A stretch of 64,000 nucleotides of DNA from Panagrolaimus kolymaensis (taxonomy: Eukaryota; Nematoda; Chromadorea; Rhabditida; Panagrolaimidae): contig JAJQJQ010000073.1 in NCBI GenBank assembly GCA_028622995.1, positions 434,001-498,000 on the forward strand, written 5' to 3'. Below the pieces are notes generated by a model. That model did not search any database. It had not been told where the DNA came from and saw only the letters and a list, made by a program, of their open reading frames with translations. The position numbers were made by a program, and so were the translations under genes. The first letter of the stretch is position 1. Each line of letters starts with the position of its first letter. This document shows positions 12,086 through 22,625 of the stretch, piece by piece.

Positions 12086-15000
12086 ATGGATAGCAACGAA
12101 AATGAAAGTAAGTAAAGTATTTTTTTCAATAATTTTTAAAGGACAAATCAAAAGAAAGAAAGAAAAAATCTTTGCTCTTAATTTAAAAAAACCATATGAG
12201 CGTTAATGAGACGACCAAATTAAAAATACTAAACGGATGTGAAAATGGATATAATAGAAACATATATATTTTTACGAGAAAAAGTAAACAACTTTTTTTA
12301 GACTTAGAAAAAAAAATGGAGGAAATTGTTTCAAAAGTCATGAAAGCGTAAGAAAAAAAAGAAAGTATAAATTTGGAATATTTTTTTTTTTACTAAACGC
12401 ATGTTTGTGTGAAACAAAAAATTTGTATGAAAAATATAAATGCAAAAATCAAATGTTTAGAAGAGAAAAGAGAAGTGCAAATACAAATATGTAATTATTA
12501 TTGGTAGTGAGTCATGAAATGTCAATTTTATTTAAAAGGCTCCGGCAGTTTCATTTCTGAGGTTGTTTTTTAAATTTGAATGTTTCTTCGCATACAGTAC
12601 TACTTTTAATACTTTTATTTTGATTTAAAAAACCGAATGCTAAATTTTTAATTGTTTTTGTTAATTTGCTGCGTATAAAATTAAAAATTAGTGCTGTCAG
12701 AGACATTAATTAGAAATACATACAATTTTTTTAAAAATCTTCCTTGTTGCGATAGAATTGTTTAACTAAAGAAAATAAATAGACTGAAAACAAATTGGTA
12801 AATAGCAACCAAAGATCTCCTATTTTTGTTGGTGTTTTTTGTATTTATATTTTGGAATTTGGCTACCAATGAAAATTTCACAAAAAGTCTCATCGATGTT
12901 CAAATTTAAGTTATGTAAGTTAGAAACTTGCTTTTTTGTTTTGCTATCGTATTCTACAGATTTTTTGCACCATTTTATTTTTGACAATTCATAAACCAAT
13001 AAATAGTTTTTAAAAGATCAAAAAGCCTTCGTTTATTTACAAATTAACCTTTACAAAGTTTGTTTACTAAGATTTTTTTTACAAATATAAAAACTTTTGA
13101 AACAAAAGAAGCTTTCTTTATTTTTTTTTGAAATATTTTTGGAAAGAAAGAAACAGGGTTTTGTTTTAAAAAAAATTCTGCGATGGCTTTACAGATTTTT
13201 TTGGCTTTAAAGGAAAGAAATTCAAGCAAACAAAATTGATAAAATAATTTTGATATATTAGATTACTGAACTTTTACACTCGAATCAGTTCAAATCAACA
13301 AATAAAATATTTGTGTTTATTTTTTATTGCCAAAGTTTTGATTTAATTGCTATAAGCTTTTTATAGTTAAATCAAAAATAAATTCCCAAAATTATAAAAC
13401 TTATCAAAAGAAACCTTATTAATTATTTGATGCATGATTGAAAGTTTATTAGTCTTCAAACATCAACAGCTCCAATGCCACCACAAAGCCAATATACTTT
13501 TGAGAACCATTTGGCTATGCTACAGTAATCCAATAACCAAAAAAAAAAGTTTCTCACATAAAAATGCACTTTTTATTAAAAAATTAAGAAAATTAATAAT
13601 AAAAAAATTTGTTCAACCAAAAAATTTAGTTTTTTAACCTTTGCTCTAAAAAACAATGAGTTTAATGTAAGTATGAATGTACTAATTTTCAAATATTTTG
13701 TATTTATTAATTTTTCCACAACCTTTTTTTTAAAAAATAATTTTCATTGTTCCCAAATGTTTGTATTTAACAATCAATGAGTAAGTAAGTAAGTAAGTAA
13801 GGAGTATGTGTAATAATCCAAGTTTTTTCATCCACAAAAAGTTAAAACTTTTTTTATACGAAAAACATCAATCTTAAGTTTTTTACAAAAAAAAAGTGTC
13901 GGATATCCGCACAGATAATTCATCTTTTAAAAACAAATTTTTATAAAAAAGAAAGAAGAAAAATTGTTTGCAAAAATTATTGTTTTTTGACTATAATTCT
14001 TTAACGACTTTTTTAATATCATTTTTTATTTTTTAAAAAGAGGCATATAAATTAAAATAATTTTGCAAAAGCATAAAAAAGATATAATAAAAGGAAATGT
14101 CTTAAGCTAGTTTTGTTCTTTATTTTTTTAAATTGACTATAATCCTTTGAATATAAAAAAGCGAAGGCGACCAAAAGAAGAAGACATGGATGGAACTTTT
14201 TTTGTCCTTGAAAGATGAAGAAGACACAAAACAAAATCGGATTTGCAAAAACACAGGATTTAATAAAAGTATCCCATAAAAAGTACTAAAAATGGAAATG
14301 TTATAGTTTTTTAATTTTTTTAATAATTATTAGTTTTTTTTGTTTTCTTATTTATCATGGATGATTTTATTCTATAAAAGGGATAAAATAATTAATTTAA
14401 ATTTTGAAATTTGCAGGATTATTGTTGCAAATAAACTTTTGATTTTAATTTTTAATTTAATCTTTAATGTTTTTTTTTCACAAACTTAAAAGTAGCAAAC
14501 ATATAAAGAATCATCGAAGCAAATAATAATTTTTTAAGGACTTAACTTTTAGAAGAAATTGAAGGGAAACAACCTTTTAAAAAGCATGGGACTTTTTCCT
14601 AAATAAAAACAAGTCAAAATAAAAGCTATTCTTAAAACATATGTATTCTTTGGACCAAAACATAAATAAATAAAGAAAGTCAAAGATTTGGTTCGTTTGT
14701 TCCAATTTTTCAGAAAATGGACTTTAAAAAAAGACTAAATTTAAAAAACTTTATAAAAAGGAACCAAAATTGCACCGAAAATAGCAACAAAAACAATTTT
14801 TTTTAAAGAACATGAATGAGAATATTTAGAAAATCATAAATCAAGCAACAAAAAATTTCCACACAAATTAAATCTTAATTATTAGTTTTTATATTCTGCT
14901 GGTCGACTACTTTTTTTGTTATTTTATTGCGTTAGTAAGAAGAATAAGGATCCTCCACCACCTCCAATTCCATATGGCGCTGCTGGTCAACAATTTCAAC

Positions 15001-15101
15001 CTATTGGTTCTGTTGGTCCGCCACCACCTTATGCTCAACCTACTGCTGTTGTTGCTGAACCTCCAGTTGCTAAATCTGCTGATAATGCTCTACCAGCTTA
15101 A
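12086..15101 (+). CDS. Candidate three-exon gene, Pro-rich protein with a PPPY motif
   Basis: The last exon (14936-15101) is clearly protein-like. It reads KKNKDPPPPPIPYG, then GPPPPYAQPTAVV, and ends ALPA-stop; PPPY is a type I WW-domain ligand. A second exon lies at 13470-13524 (acceptor CAACAG, or an earlier TTTATTAG at 13452), encoding PMPPQSQYTFENHLAMLQ. It ends two bases into a codon at donor GTAATC, which matches the one leftover base at the start of the last exon. A first exon, ATGGATAGCAACGAAAATGAAA (12086-12107), is followed by a perfect GTAAGT and fits the phase of the second. The product would be about 80 aa. The phase agreement of exons 2 and 3 is the strongest evidence; the first exon is tentative. 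Introns of about 1.4 kb are long for this window. Confidence 0.42.
13781..13802. repeat. Short (GTAA)n microsatellite
   Basis: About five tandem copies of GTAA within the second half of the AT-rich region, inside the putative long intron of the Pro-rich gene. Confidence 0.8.
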
Positions 15102-15376
15102 TATGTTTAAACAATATTAAGCTTTTATTTGTTTTTTACATTCATTATTATTGCAATATTTTTAGGCTTCTCATTTCAACAAACTGCTCTTCAACTTCCC
15201 ATAATTTTCATTGGTTTTGATTCATAATGGCTTTATATATATTTTAACTTTGATCCATAAATAATCTATAAACAAAATTTGCGTAAAAAACATTTTCGTC
15301 AGGAATATAATTATTATCGTGAAAACACCTTTATTTTTCATACATACAAACAAAGACATTATAATAAACACAGAAA

Positions 15377-16892
15377 TCATTTGAGTTTAATAAGTTGAAG
15401 CTTGTTAACCAAATCATGAACATCACCATCGAGATAATCTGAAATTTGAATTCCAAGTGAAGTAGCAATATCTCGAACAAAATCAGACGAAGCATCACAA
15501 CGAAATTTGACATTTGAAATATTGTTGGAAGTTGAAATTCGAGTTAAAATTCTCATATCACAAAGTCGATTAATCATACGTTCAATATCAGATGGGATTG
15601 TTTCGTTTTCCTTGAGAGTACTGTTGAAAATAAAAGATAAAACACCCATAAGTCGAGTAAGAGTAAAAGGTTGTGGACCAGTTTCATGAAACTTGTTGGG
15701 TTCAATGTTCTTTACAGCTGTTCTCTTTCTTCCTTCTCGTTCCTAAAAACATAAACTTTACAAAAGCAAAAACTTTGGTGGAAACATACCATGTTAAAGA
15801 ATCTCATATCAGTTGATTGACGATTGAAGCTGCAACAGAAAGCTGCGATCACGATAAATTTCGCATAGTGAGGAATGAATTCCATTGTTTCTTCTTTTTT
15901 AACATCTTTGAATGGCGTCGTCGTCGCTTTTGCAGATAAAAGTCGAGATACATTGAAGTAATGCAAATCGGGATCAAGTTTTCGAATCATTTGTTTTACA
16001 ATATCACGGTTATATCCTTCCATTTCTGGATCAGTTGTTCCATTGCACATTCTTCCAAGATGACAAATCTAAACACAAGAGAGATAAATTAGAAATGAGG
16101 GATACTGAAACACACCAAAGAATAAAGCTTGGTAGTGTCCGTCGTGATTTTCTTAAAAGTTGTACAGCATTGTTTTATAAATTCTTTGCAAAATCTTTTA
16201 CCATTTTTAGCTATCATCCTTTCTTGTAAACTAGTAACGGCTGTTACACAATTTCGATCACTATATTCCATTGAAATACATAAAGGTGAAACAGCTGTGG
16301 AATTTGAAAACATCATTGACCAAGGAATGGTTGAAAGAGTTACAACTTGAACATACTTTTTAAACTAAAAATAAGATGTGAAGTAACTTTATAAAATCAA
16401 AGGATAAATGTTTACCATTTCATCACCAAATCCACGAAACAAATCAGCAACGATGGTTGATTCTTCAATATCTTGTAAAACTTCAGAATGACGTAAACAT
16501 AAAATAAGTTGTTGAGTAAGATTTTCGTTATCTTCATAAATAACTCCATGAAAGTATTTCAGAAAATCATCTTTGTTTTTAAAAGTTGATGGTTCCTCCT
16601 CAGAATAATAAGCTTCAATGATAACAAAAAATAAGTCTTTTGGTGATTTATCGATGAATAAGCAGCTTCCAGGATTAACGATGAAACCAGTCTAAAAAAT
16701 CAAATTGTAAAATTACTTGAATGAAAAAATAAAGCCACTTACTTCTTGGTTTTTAGATTCAACTGTGAGTTTCTCAATAAAATCATTTTGACCTTCAGCA
16801 TCTGAACATCTAACATGATAATGTCGAAGGGTTGATGAAAGAATAGGATTGAAAATGGTTTTAAAGATAGTATTCAAAGGTGTCGTCGTCAT
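15377..16892 (-). CDS. orc5: Origin recognition complex subunit 5
   Basis: ORC5 helps load the MCM helicase at replication origins. Five exons: 16743-16892, 16416-16691, 16116-16364, 15790-16068 and 15377-15742, all with GT-AG junctions in consistent phase. The product is about 440 aa, close to the usual 435. The C-terminal half is diagnostic: HYAKFIVIAAFCCSFNRQST followed by DMRFF matches the ORC5 signature around '[24 protein letters not shown]'. Next comes GPQPFTLTRLMGVLSFI, matching the conserved GPKPFPLDRLL block of the winged-helix region. The N-terminal half is strongly diverged and shows no Walker A (GxxxxGKT) loop. The gene overlaps nothing and ends 276 bp from the convergent Pro-rich gene. 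Confidence 0.88.
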
Positions 16893-17037
16893 GATAGAGA
16901 GAAATTTTGTAAATTACTAAAATTTGCTCGGCTTTTGAATTTACCTAAAATTCAGCGAAGATTAAATTTTTTGCCCATTTTTTTTAGGAGCTTCAACTCT
17001 TTTTGCCAAATATCCCTTTCAAATGCTAAGATTTTAC

Positions 17038-17881
17038 TAGGGTTGCGCCTCGGTAAATTTACCGGTAATTTACCGGTAAATTTACCGGTTAATTTACTGG
17101 TAAATTTACCGCTCAAAAACCCGCCTTGGTAAATCGGTAAATCGGTAAATTTACCGGTAAATTTACCATTCAAAAAATCGCCTTTATACATTGGTAATTT
17201 TGTCTTTTTTTTGAAAAATTTCAAATAATGGTTGAAAAAGTCGTCTGTTTTTAGCTTTTGAACCATAAAAAATATATTTAAAAATGTGCATCAGGAATGC
17301 GCGACATCGATATGCCGATGTCGAGTTTTTCGAATCGACATTTGAACTTTTTTTTGCCAAAATTCTTTAAAAATTGTAATAATTTGTTAAGAATTCCATT
17401 GTTAAAGACTTTTTGGAACTATTTTCCTTTACTATCCCATATCATAAACACTTTTCTAATTTAAAAAAGCAGAATTACATTGAAAATTTTTTTTCACCCT
17501 CCTTTTATATAAAAAAAATGTCGATGTCGCTCATCCCTGCTCAGAAGCAATGGTCGTCTCTTCTGATGAATCAGCTGACGAACAAAGTGAATTCCATAAT
17601 TAATTGTCATTTCATTCACTCTTAAAAAACCATTGTTTTTTACTAAAAGTATAACTTCTCTCCTAATTTTATAACTTTCTCGCATTTGCTTTAAGAAAAT
17701 TGATAGTAAAATAAATAAAATACTCTTGTTTTATGATTTTTTAACCAAAAATCCAAAAAAGCATGGATGTTTTTTGGATTTTTGGTAGATTTACCGATTT
17801 ACCGATTTACCGGTAAATTAGCCGGTAAATTTACCGGTAAATTTACCGATTTTCGATTTACCGGTAAATTTAACAACCCTA
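17038..17881. mobile_element. hAT-type non-autonomous element (TAGGGTTG ends)
   Basis: 844 bp with ends TAGGGTTG and CAACCCTA and an exact 8-bp target duplication GATTTTAC at 17030-17037 and 17882-17889. Both subterminal regions are arrays of the self-complementary word GGTAAATTTACC (TTTACCGGTAAA). An 8-bp duplication and these tips are typical of the hAT superfamily. No transposase frame is present. A second, smaller TIR pair (17292-17539) lies inside it. It sits about 140 bp upstream of the ORC5 start codon. Confidence 0.9.
17292..17539. mobile_element. Inner hAT-like inverted-repeat element
   Basis: Ends CAGGAATGCGCGACATCGA and, in reverse complement, CAGGGATGAGCGACATCGA agree at 17 of 19 positions. 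The left part contains a palindromic GACATCGATATGCCGATGTC. Flanking 8-mers (ATGTGCAT and CTCAGAAG) do not match, so no target duplication survives. It may be an older nested insertion or part of the parent element's interior. Confidence 0.5.
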
Positions 17882-17889
17882 GATTTTAC

Positions 17890-19233
17890 ACTTTCCTCTA
17901 AATCTGCTTATGATTTTTAAAATTTACACGAACCATTAATTATGATAAGATAAAGTTTAGCACTTTGACGCTTATGTTATAGCTTTAATTTTGTAATAAC
18001 TATTTTGCGGGAATATTTTATTTATACCAGATTTTTTCCTCGTCGAATATTGCATCATCATAAATCCATTCAAAAACGGAACTTTGTCCATTTCAAACAA
18101 TTCAAAATGGAAGTTTTGCATATTTTTCTTTTATGTTTCCATTGTTTTTTGAGCTTTATGTTTTTTTGTTGTTTTGTTGATGTGAGCTTACTTTCTTGTT
18201 AATTTATTACTTTTTTTTTATTGTGAAAACTCTTAGTGGCTATATATTTTATTAAAATGTTACCATTTTTTGTTTTATAATAGAGATTTACAATTACTTT
18301 TTAAAGGCTAAAAACACAACTGCATTATTCTTGGATATAATAATAACAATTATCTCAAAGAAAACTCCTTTTCCACTTTTCAGGCATGTTTATATTTCTC
18401 CATGCATGTTAAGAAATCAACTATTTTTTTAGTAAAGACAAAAAATCTAAAAATTGAAATCTTTTTGCATGGAGCTTGATTTTTTTATTTTCACTTGAAT
18501 GGTTATTTGCACCTCTAAAGGACAGAAAAAAGTAATTACCGCGCAATCTTTTTGCTTCAAACATCCGTCTGATAATAAACAGTTCTTCCAGATGTTGCGA
18601 TGAACTTAATTTATTATTCATTTGTGGTGTCTTTTCTGTATTCCTCTTGTTGACATATTAATAATGAACTTTTTTCATAAAACCATTTAATGCAAATTAA
18701 GAAATTTAGAGTATTTACTCTTGAAAACGACTCAGTCATAGTATGGAATCCAGATTCATTTAAAAAAATTTTGCTTCTGTGGATTCCCAACCTCTCAATT
18801 TTGCTTTGACAAAATTTTAGTACAATACAAAAAATAAAAAAGAGCGGAAAAAATGAAATATTCAAAGAAAAGAAAAAACAGAGCTCATTGGTGCTTGAAA
18901 AAAAAGAGTAAAGAAAACCCAAAAAAAATTTTAATTACATTTCTCTCTTTTTTTGCCCCCGGGAATGCAATGTATCTTTTTTTTTCGCACACCTCGACGA
19001 CGACTGACATTCACTTTAATTATTTTCCGTTGTCTGCTTTTCTCAATAAAAGCAGTCGTTAAAAAATTTCTTTTACTAAGGTGCCATCTGCTCAAGCTAA
19101 TCGGGTTTTTTCCTAATTCAGTTACATATTTTTTATTAGCTCATACAAAAAAAATATAAACACAGTCATACATATAAAAATAAATAAAAATGCAACAAAA
19201 ATTTCAACAAGATCAATAATAAAATAAGTAAAA
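17890..19233. other. No supportable gene
   Basis: Two short minus-strand frames stand out slightly from the background: 17972-18091 (MDKVPFLNGFMMMQYSTRKK...) and one starting near 18621 (MNNKLSSSQHLEELFIIRRM...), which ends at a possible donor. I could not link them into a gene. The rest is unremarkable AT-rich sequence. Confidence 0.5.
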
Positions 19234-19635
19234 TTAACCCCATGCACAAGTTTTAGCATAATGAAGAACCAAATTGGAATTTGATGATGATGAAGCAGCA
19301 AAGCATTGATGCAAATTTGTTAAAGTATGATCGGGAGATGGAGAAAATGATTGACTAACAAAAATATAAATTGATTCAGATGGTTCAAGTTTGAGAGCTT
19401 TTTGTAAAAATGCAATTACCCATGAAACCGTATGGGAGCCATCAGCAAGAAATTTGGTTGTTTTAAGCTGTGGCACATCACCCACGGGTTTTAAAAGTAA
19501 GGAAATTTTAGATGATGATGCTGCTGACGATGGTAGAGGAGAAGTTGGGGAAGCAACGGTTGTAGTGATTTGGGATGGAGATGATTCTAGTTGTTGTTGG
19601 GGTTGTTGTTGATCTGTTTCAGGTGTTGATGACAT
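19234..19635 (-). CDS. atg12: Ubiquitin-like autophagy protein ATG12
   Basis: ATG12 is conjugated to ATG5 through its C-terminal glycine; the conjugate drives ATG8/LC3 lipidation on the growing autophagosome. This is a single-exon frame of 133 aa. A low-complexity Gln/Ser/Pro-rich N-terminus (about residues 1-45) is followed by the ubiquitin-like fold: ISLLLKPVGDVPQLK, then KFLADGSHTVSWVIAFLQKA, and the C-terminus LVLHYAKTCAWG ending in the required glycine. The match to the family's LLKAVGDTPI...FKI and HYSKTQAWG blocks is close. It lies 281 bp downstream of the serine palmitoyltransferase small subunit on the same strand, with an acceptor-like site between them, so the pair may form an operon. 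Confidence 0.95.
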   Translation of the reverse strand: MSSTPETDQQQPQQQLESSPSQITTTVASPTSPLPSSAASSSKISLLLKPVGDVPQLKTTKFLADGSHTVSWVIAFLQKALKLEPSESIYIFVSQSFSPSPDHTLTNLHQCFAASSSSNSNLVLHYAKTCAWG

Positions 19636-19673
19636 TTTAGAAAATATTAAATAAAAATTAAGATGAAGAAAAT

Positions 19674-19675
19674 CT
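19674..19675 (-). promoter_or_regulatory. Likely splice or spliced-leader acceptor upstream of atg12
   Basis: On the minus strand, TATTTTTTCAG ends here, about 40 nt before the ATG12 start codon, with no partner donor between it and the upstream gene that is needed for coding. This is the position expected of a trans-splice acceptor in a nematode operon. Confidence 0.45.
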
Positions 19676-19916
19676 GAAAAAATAGAACCTTTAGTTTTAT
19701 ATATATTCCTTAAATTTGGAAGGCAAAAGTTTAAAAAAAAAAGGAAATTTAGAAATTAAAAAAAAGACATCGTGAAATTTTCATATATTCCAAAGAAATT
19801 TTTTTTTTCACCGTCAAAATTATTCACTTTTTTCTCCGCCATTTTTTTTACGCCTTCGAATCCCCAACGACGAAAAAAACTCACTTTTGTCAGGTGATTT
19901 TTTATATTTAATATAT

Positions 19917-20180
19917 TTAAAAAATCAATGAAGAAATTGCAGGAAGAATAAAAAATGTTCCAATTGCTAATGAACAAATAACAAAAATATTGAATAATTT
20001 TCTTTCCCACGGTTCAAGCATATACAAACCCGTTGCAAGACAATATTGTAAATACCAATGATCCAAATCAAATGTGTAATTTTTCTGAAACCCCAAAAAA
20101 ATTTTAACAATAAAATCCGTTATTAAAAAACTCTAATCATTTACCTTTGGTTTAAGTTTATTATTGGATTTATTAGACAT
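19917..20180 (-). CDS. sptssa: Small subunit of serine palmitoyltransferase
   Basis: ssSPT proteins bind the SPTLC1/SPTLC2 dimer in the ER membrane and raise the rate of the first step of sphingolipid synthesis. Two exons, 20145-20180 and 19917-20084, joined in phase 0, give about 68 aa, the usual size. The hallmark YMLEPWER is present, preceded by WYLQYCLATGL and followed by a hydrophobic span (LFNIFVICSLAIGTFFILPA). It belongs to the short single-helix ssSPTa/b type. The gene is too small to appear in simple length-filtered gene lists. It lies upstream of ATG12 on the same strand. Confidence 0.9.
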
Positions 20181-20507
20181 TTGATAAAAAAATAAAATAA
20201 ACTTTCTAATACTTTTTATTCACAAAACGAATTTCACCATCTAAAAAAATGGTTGAAATAAGAGAGAATGAAAGAAAATGGAGAAAAAAATGGTGTGATG
20301 GTCGAAAAATAAATTTATTATTGATTGCTATCATCATCGGCTCATAGGCTCGCCCCACCAACTATCAAGTGTCCGTGTCTCATCGTCGCTATCTCATGAT
20401 GATAGGAAAAAACCATTAAAGAAAGAAAAAATCGAGCACCACGAAAAAAAAGCTAAAGTGATACCACTCTATTTTTTGGTTTTTTTTGTTGCAAAGGTAA
20501 AGATGCG

Positions 20508-21875
20508 GGGCCTGGGTAACAGGGCTTTGCGATATCGATATTTGTAAGTCCCGATATCGATATTCGATATTCGATATTATAAAATTTTTTCCCGATATCG
20601 ATATTCGATATTCGATATCTAATTTTTTTTCTTCGATATCGATATTCGATATTTCGATATCTAAAAAATGCCCGATATTTCGATATTCGATATCGATATT
20701 CGATACTTTTTAATTATTATCAAGTCTGGGTTTAAAATTTTTTTTTTGGTTTTGTTTTTAACGGTTAAGTAAGGGGTTATAATAGATTTTTTTTAATAGA
20801 AAGTTTTAATTCTCTTGAAATTTTTTAAGTCTTTTTACGCAAAAAGACAAAACCAAAAATTCAAAGAAATAAATGGCTTAGAAGCTAGCAAAATTGAAGG
20901 TAATCTTATTATCAATCAATTTTTTTTATTCCTAGTAATTTTGATTGTAATCGCTCTTTTGGAAATTCTTTATGGCAAAGTTCTTAAAAAAAGAAAAAGA
21001 ATCTTTTAGTAAAACATTTGCATTCTTTTTTATTGCGAAAATTTTATTCATTTTGAACCAATATTCGAAACCAACTTTTACCCATTTGCTTTGGAGGCAA
21101 TTCTTCACTTTAAACTCAAATAGTTGCTTCTTTGCTTTAGTTTGCTGTAAAAAACTAAGTGAAAATAAATATTCAGAGCTAAAAAATGAACAAAAAATGC
21201 TTAAGTTTTTTCGGAAAATAATCAAATGAAAATATCGATTTTGTCCGATATATCGACAAAAACTCGATATCGATATTCGATATTCGATATTAAAATTTAT
21301 TTTTCCGATATCGATATTCGATATTCGATATCTAAAAAAAGCACCGATATTTCGATATTCGATATCGATATTCGATATATCGCAAAGCCCTGCTGGGTAA
21401 ATCGAGGCAAAGCAATCAAAAAGGCAGGCAGAGTATTTCGAGGCAAAAGCAGGGTATTTCGAGGCAAAAGCAGGGTATTTCGAGGCAAAATAAAAAGGCA
21501 ACGTCTAATTACTATCAATCGACTCCTCTCGAAATTCTGAACAAATTATTTTCAATAAAAACCCAAAGCCTATAAAATTTTTTTGAGTTACGTGTTTTCT
21601 CTATAGGTCCTTTCTGATATATAGGCTTTCATTATGGATTATGTTTACTCATAGGGTTTCCCTATTGATCATTTTTGTCTCATAGGGAAAGCACGTAACT
21701 CAAAAAAATTTTATAGGCTTTGGGTAATGATTGAAAGTAATATGTTCAGAATTTTGAGATGAATCGATTGATAGTAATTAGACGTTGCCTTTTTATTTTG
21801 CCTCGAAATACCCTGCTTTGCCTCGAAATACTCTGCCTGCCTTTTTGATTGCTTTGCCTCGATTTACCCAGGCCC
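20508..21875. mobile_element. Foldback MITE, copy 2, split by a nested hAT element
   Basis: Starts GGGCCTGGGTAA and ends TTACCCAGGCCC. The exact 9-bp duplication AAAGATGCG lies at 20499-20507 and 21876-21884. The left end is interrupted after 12 bp by the hAT element at 20520-21392. Without the insert and its duplication the copy is 487 bp, in line with the 505 and 506 bp of copies 1 and 3. Internal GTATTTCGAGGCAAA units and the CTATAGG/CCTATGAG core are preserved. Confidence 0.92.
20520..21392. mobile_element. hAT-type element (CAGGGCTTTGCG ends) nested in foldback copy 2
   Basis: 873 bp with terminal inverted repeats CAGGGCTTTGCGATAT... and ...ATATCGCAAAGCCCTG and an exact 8-bp duplication CTGGGTAA (20512-20519, 21393-21400) made from foldback sequence. 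Both ends carry arrays of GATATCGATATTCGATAT, which is largely self-complementary. The interior has frames of 60-190 codons, but they are translations of the repeat array or AT-rich filler; no transposase motif is visible. Confidence 0.93.
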
Positions 21876-22625
21876 AAAGATGCGAAACAGCAACCAAGCT
21901 TGAAAACTAAGTTCAAAAATTGGGTAAAGAACAAAGTCTAACTTTTATTTTCGTTTTCTTGTTTTTACAATTTTGTGATTGGGGCTGCTGGTTGCTTGTA
22001 ACAAACATCATATTCAATAAAAATTAAGTATGACTCAACGTTTAAATATTTTGGCCTTAAAAAAGTTGACGTGGATCATTTTTAGAAAACATAAAAAAAA
22101 TTTTAGCAACTGCGTAAAAATAACAAAAAAATATCAAACAAATAATTTTTAGCATATTTTTGGACGACAAATTTTGTACTTATAAAACAACTTTTTTTTA
22201 AAATCAAAATTAAATTTCATTATGGCCAATTCCTAGAAAATAAAATATTTCACTGTTAAATTTCAACAATTTTCTCTTAAAAATAATTTTTTAAACATTT
22301 TTTATTTTTGTAACTCAAATTTTTTTATCTTTAAAAAAAATATTATAAAATATCAGAGAAAAAATGAAGAAAAATAAATGACCCAAATAATTTTTTTGCC
22401 GTGTGAATCAGCATTGAAAAAATAATAAACACAGACACAGAGACTCATAAAAACAAAAATAATGTATGTACAGTAAAAGTAAAATAAATGATTATCGACT
22501 AGAAAAAAAAAGTTTAACAGCCATCACAAATCGCGCGCAAATGTTTTGGTTATTACCCTTTTCTTTTTTGGTTGGGAAAGAGAAATATTAAAATTTGCAA
22601 CAGAAATGGTTTTTATTTTTTAATT

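Noticed and set aside
17972..18621. Two short minus-strand frames (MNNKLSSSQHLEEL..., MDKVPFLNGFMMMQ...)
   Set aside because: I tried to join them as exons; the donor at the first is plausible but no acceptor in the right phase precedes the second.
20932..21501. A 189-codon minus-strand frame within the nested elements
   Set aside because: Its N-terminal part is a translation of the GTATTTCGAGGCAAA and GATATCGATATT repeat arrays and the rest is AT-rich filler; no transposase or other motif is present.
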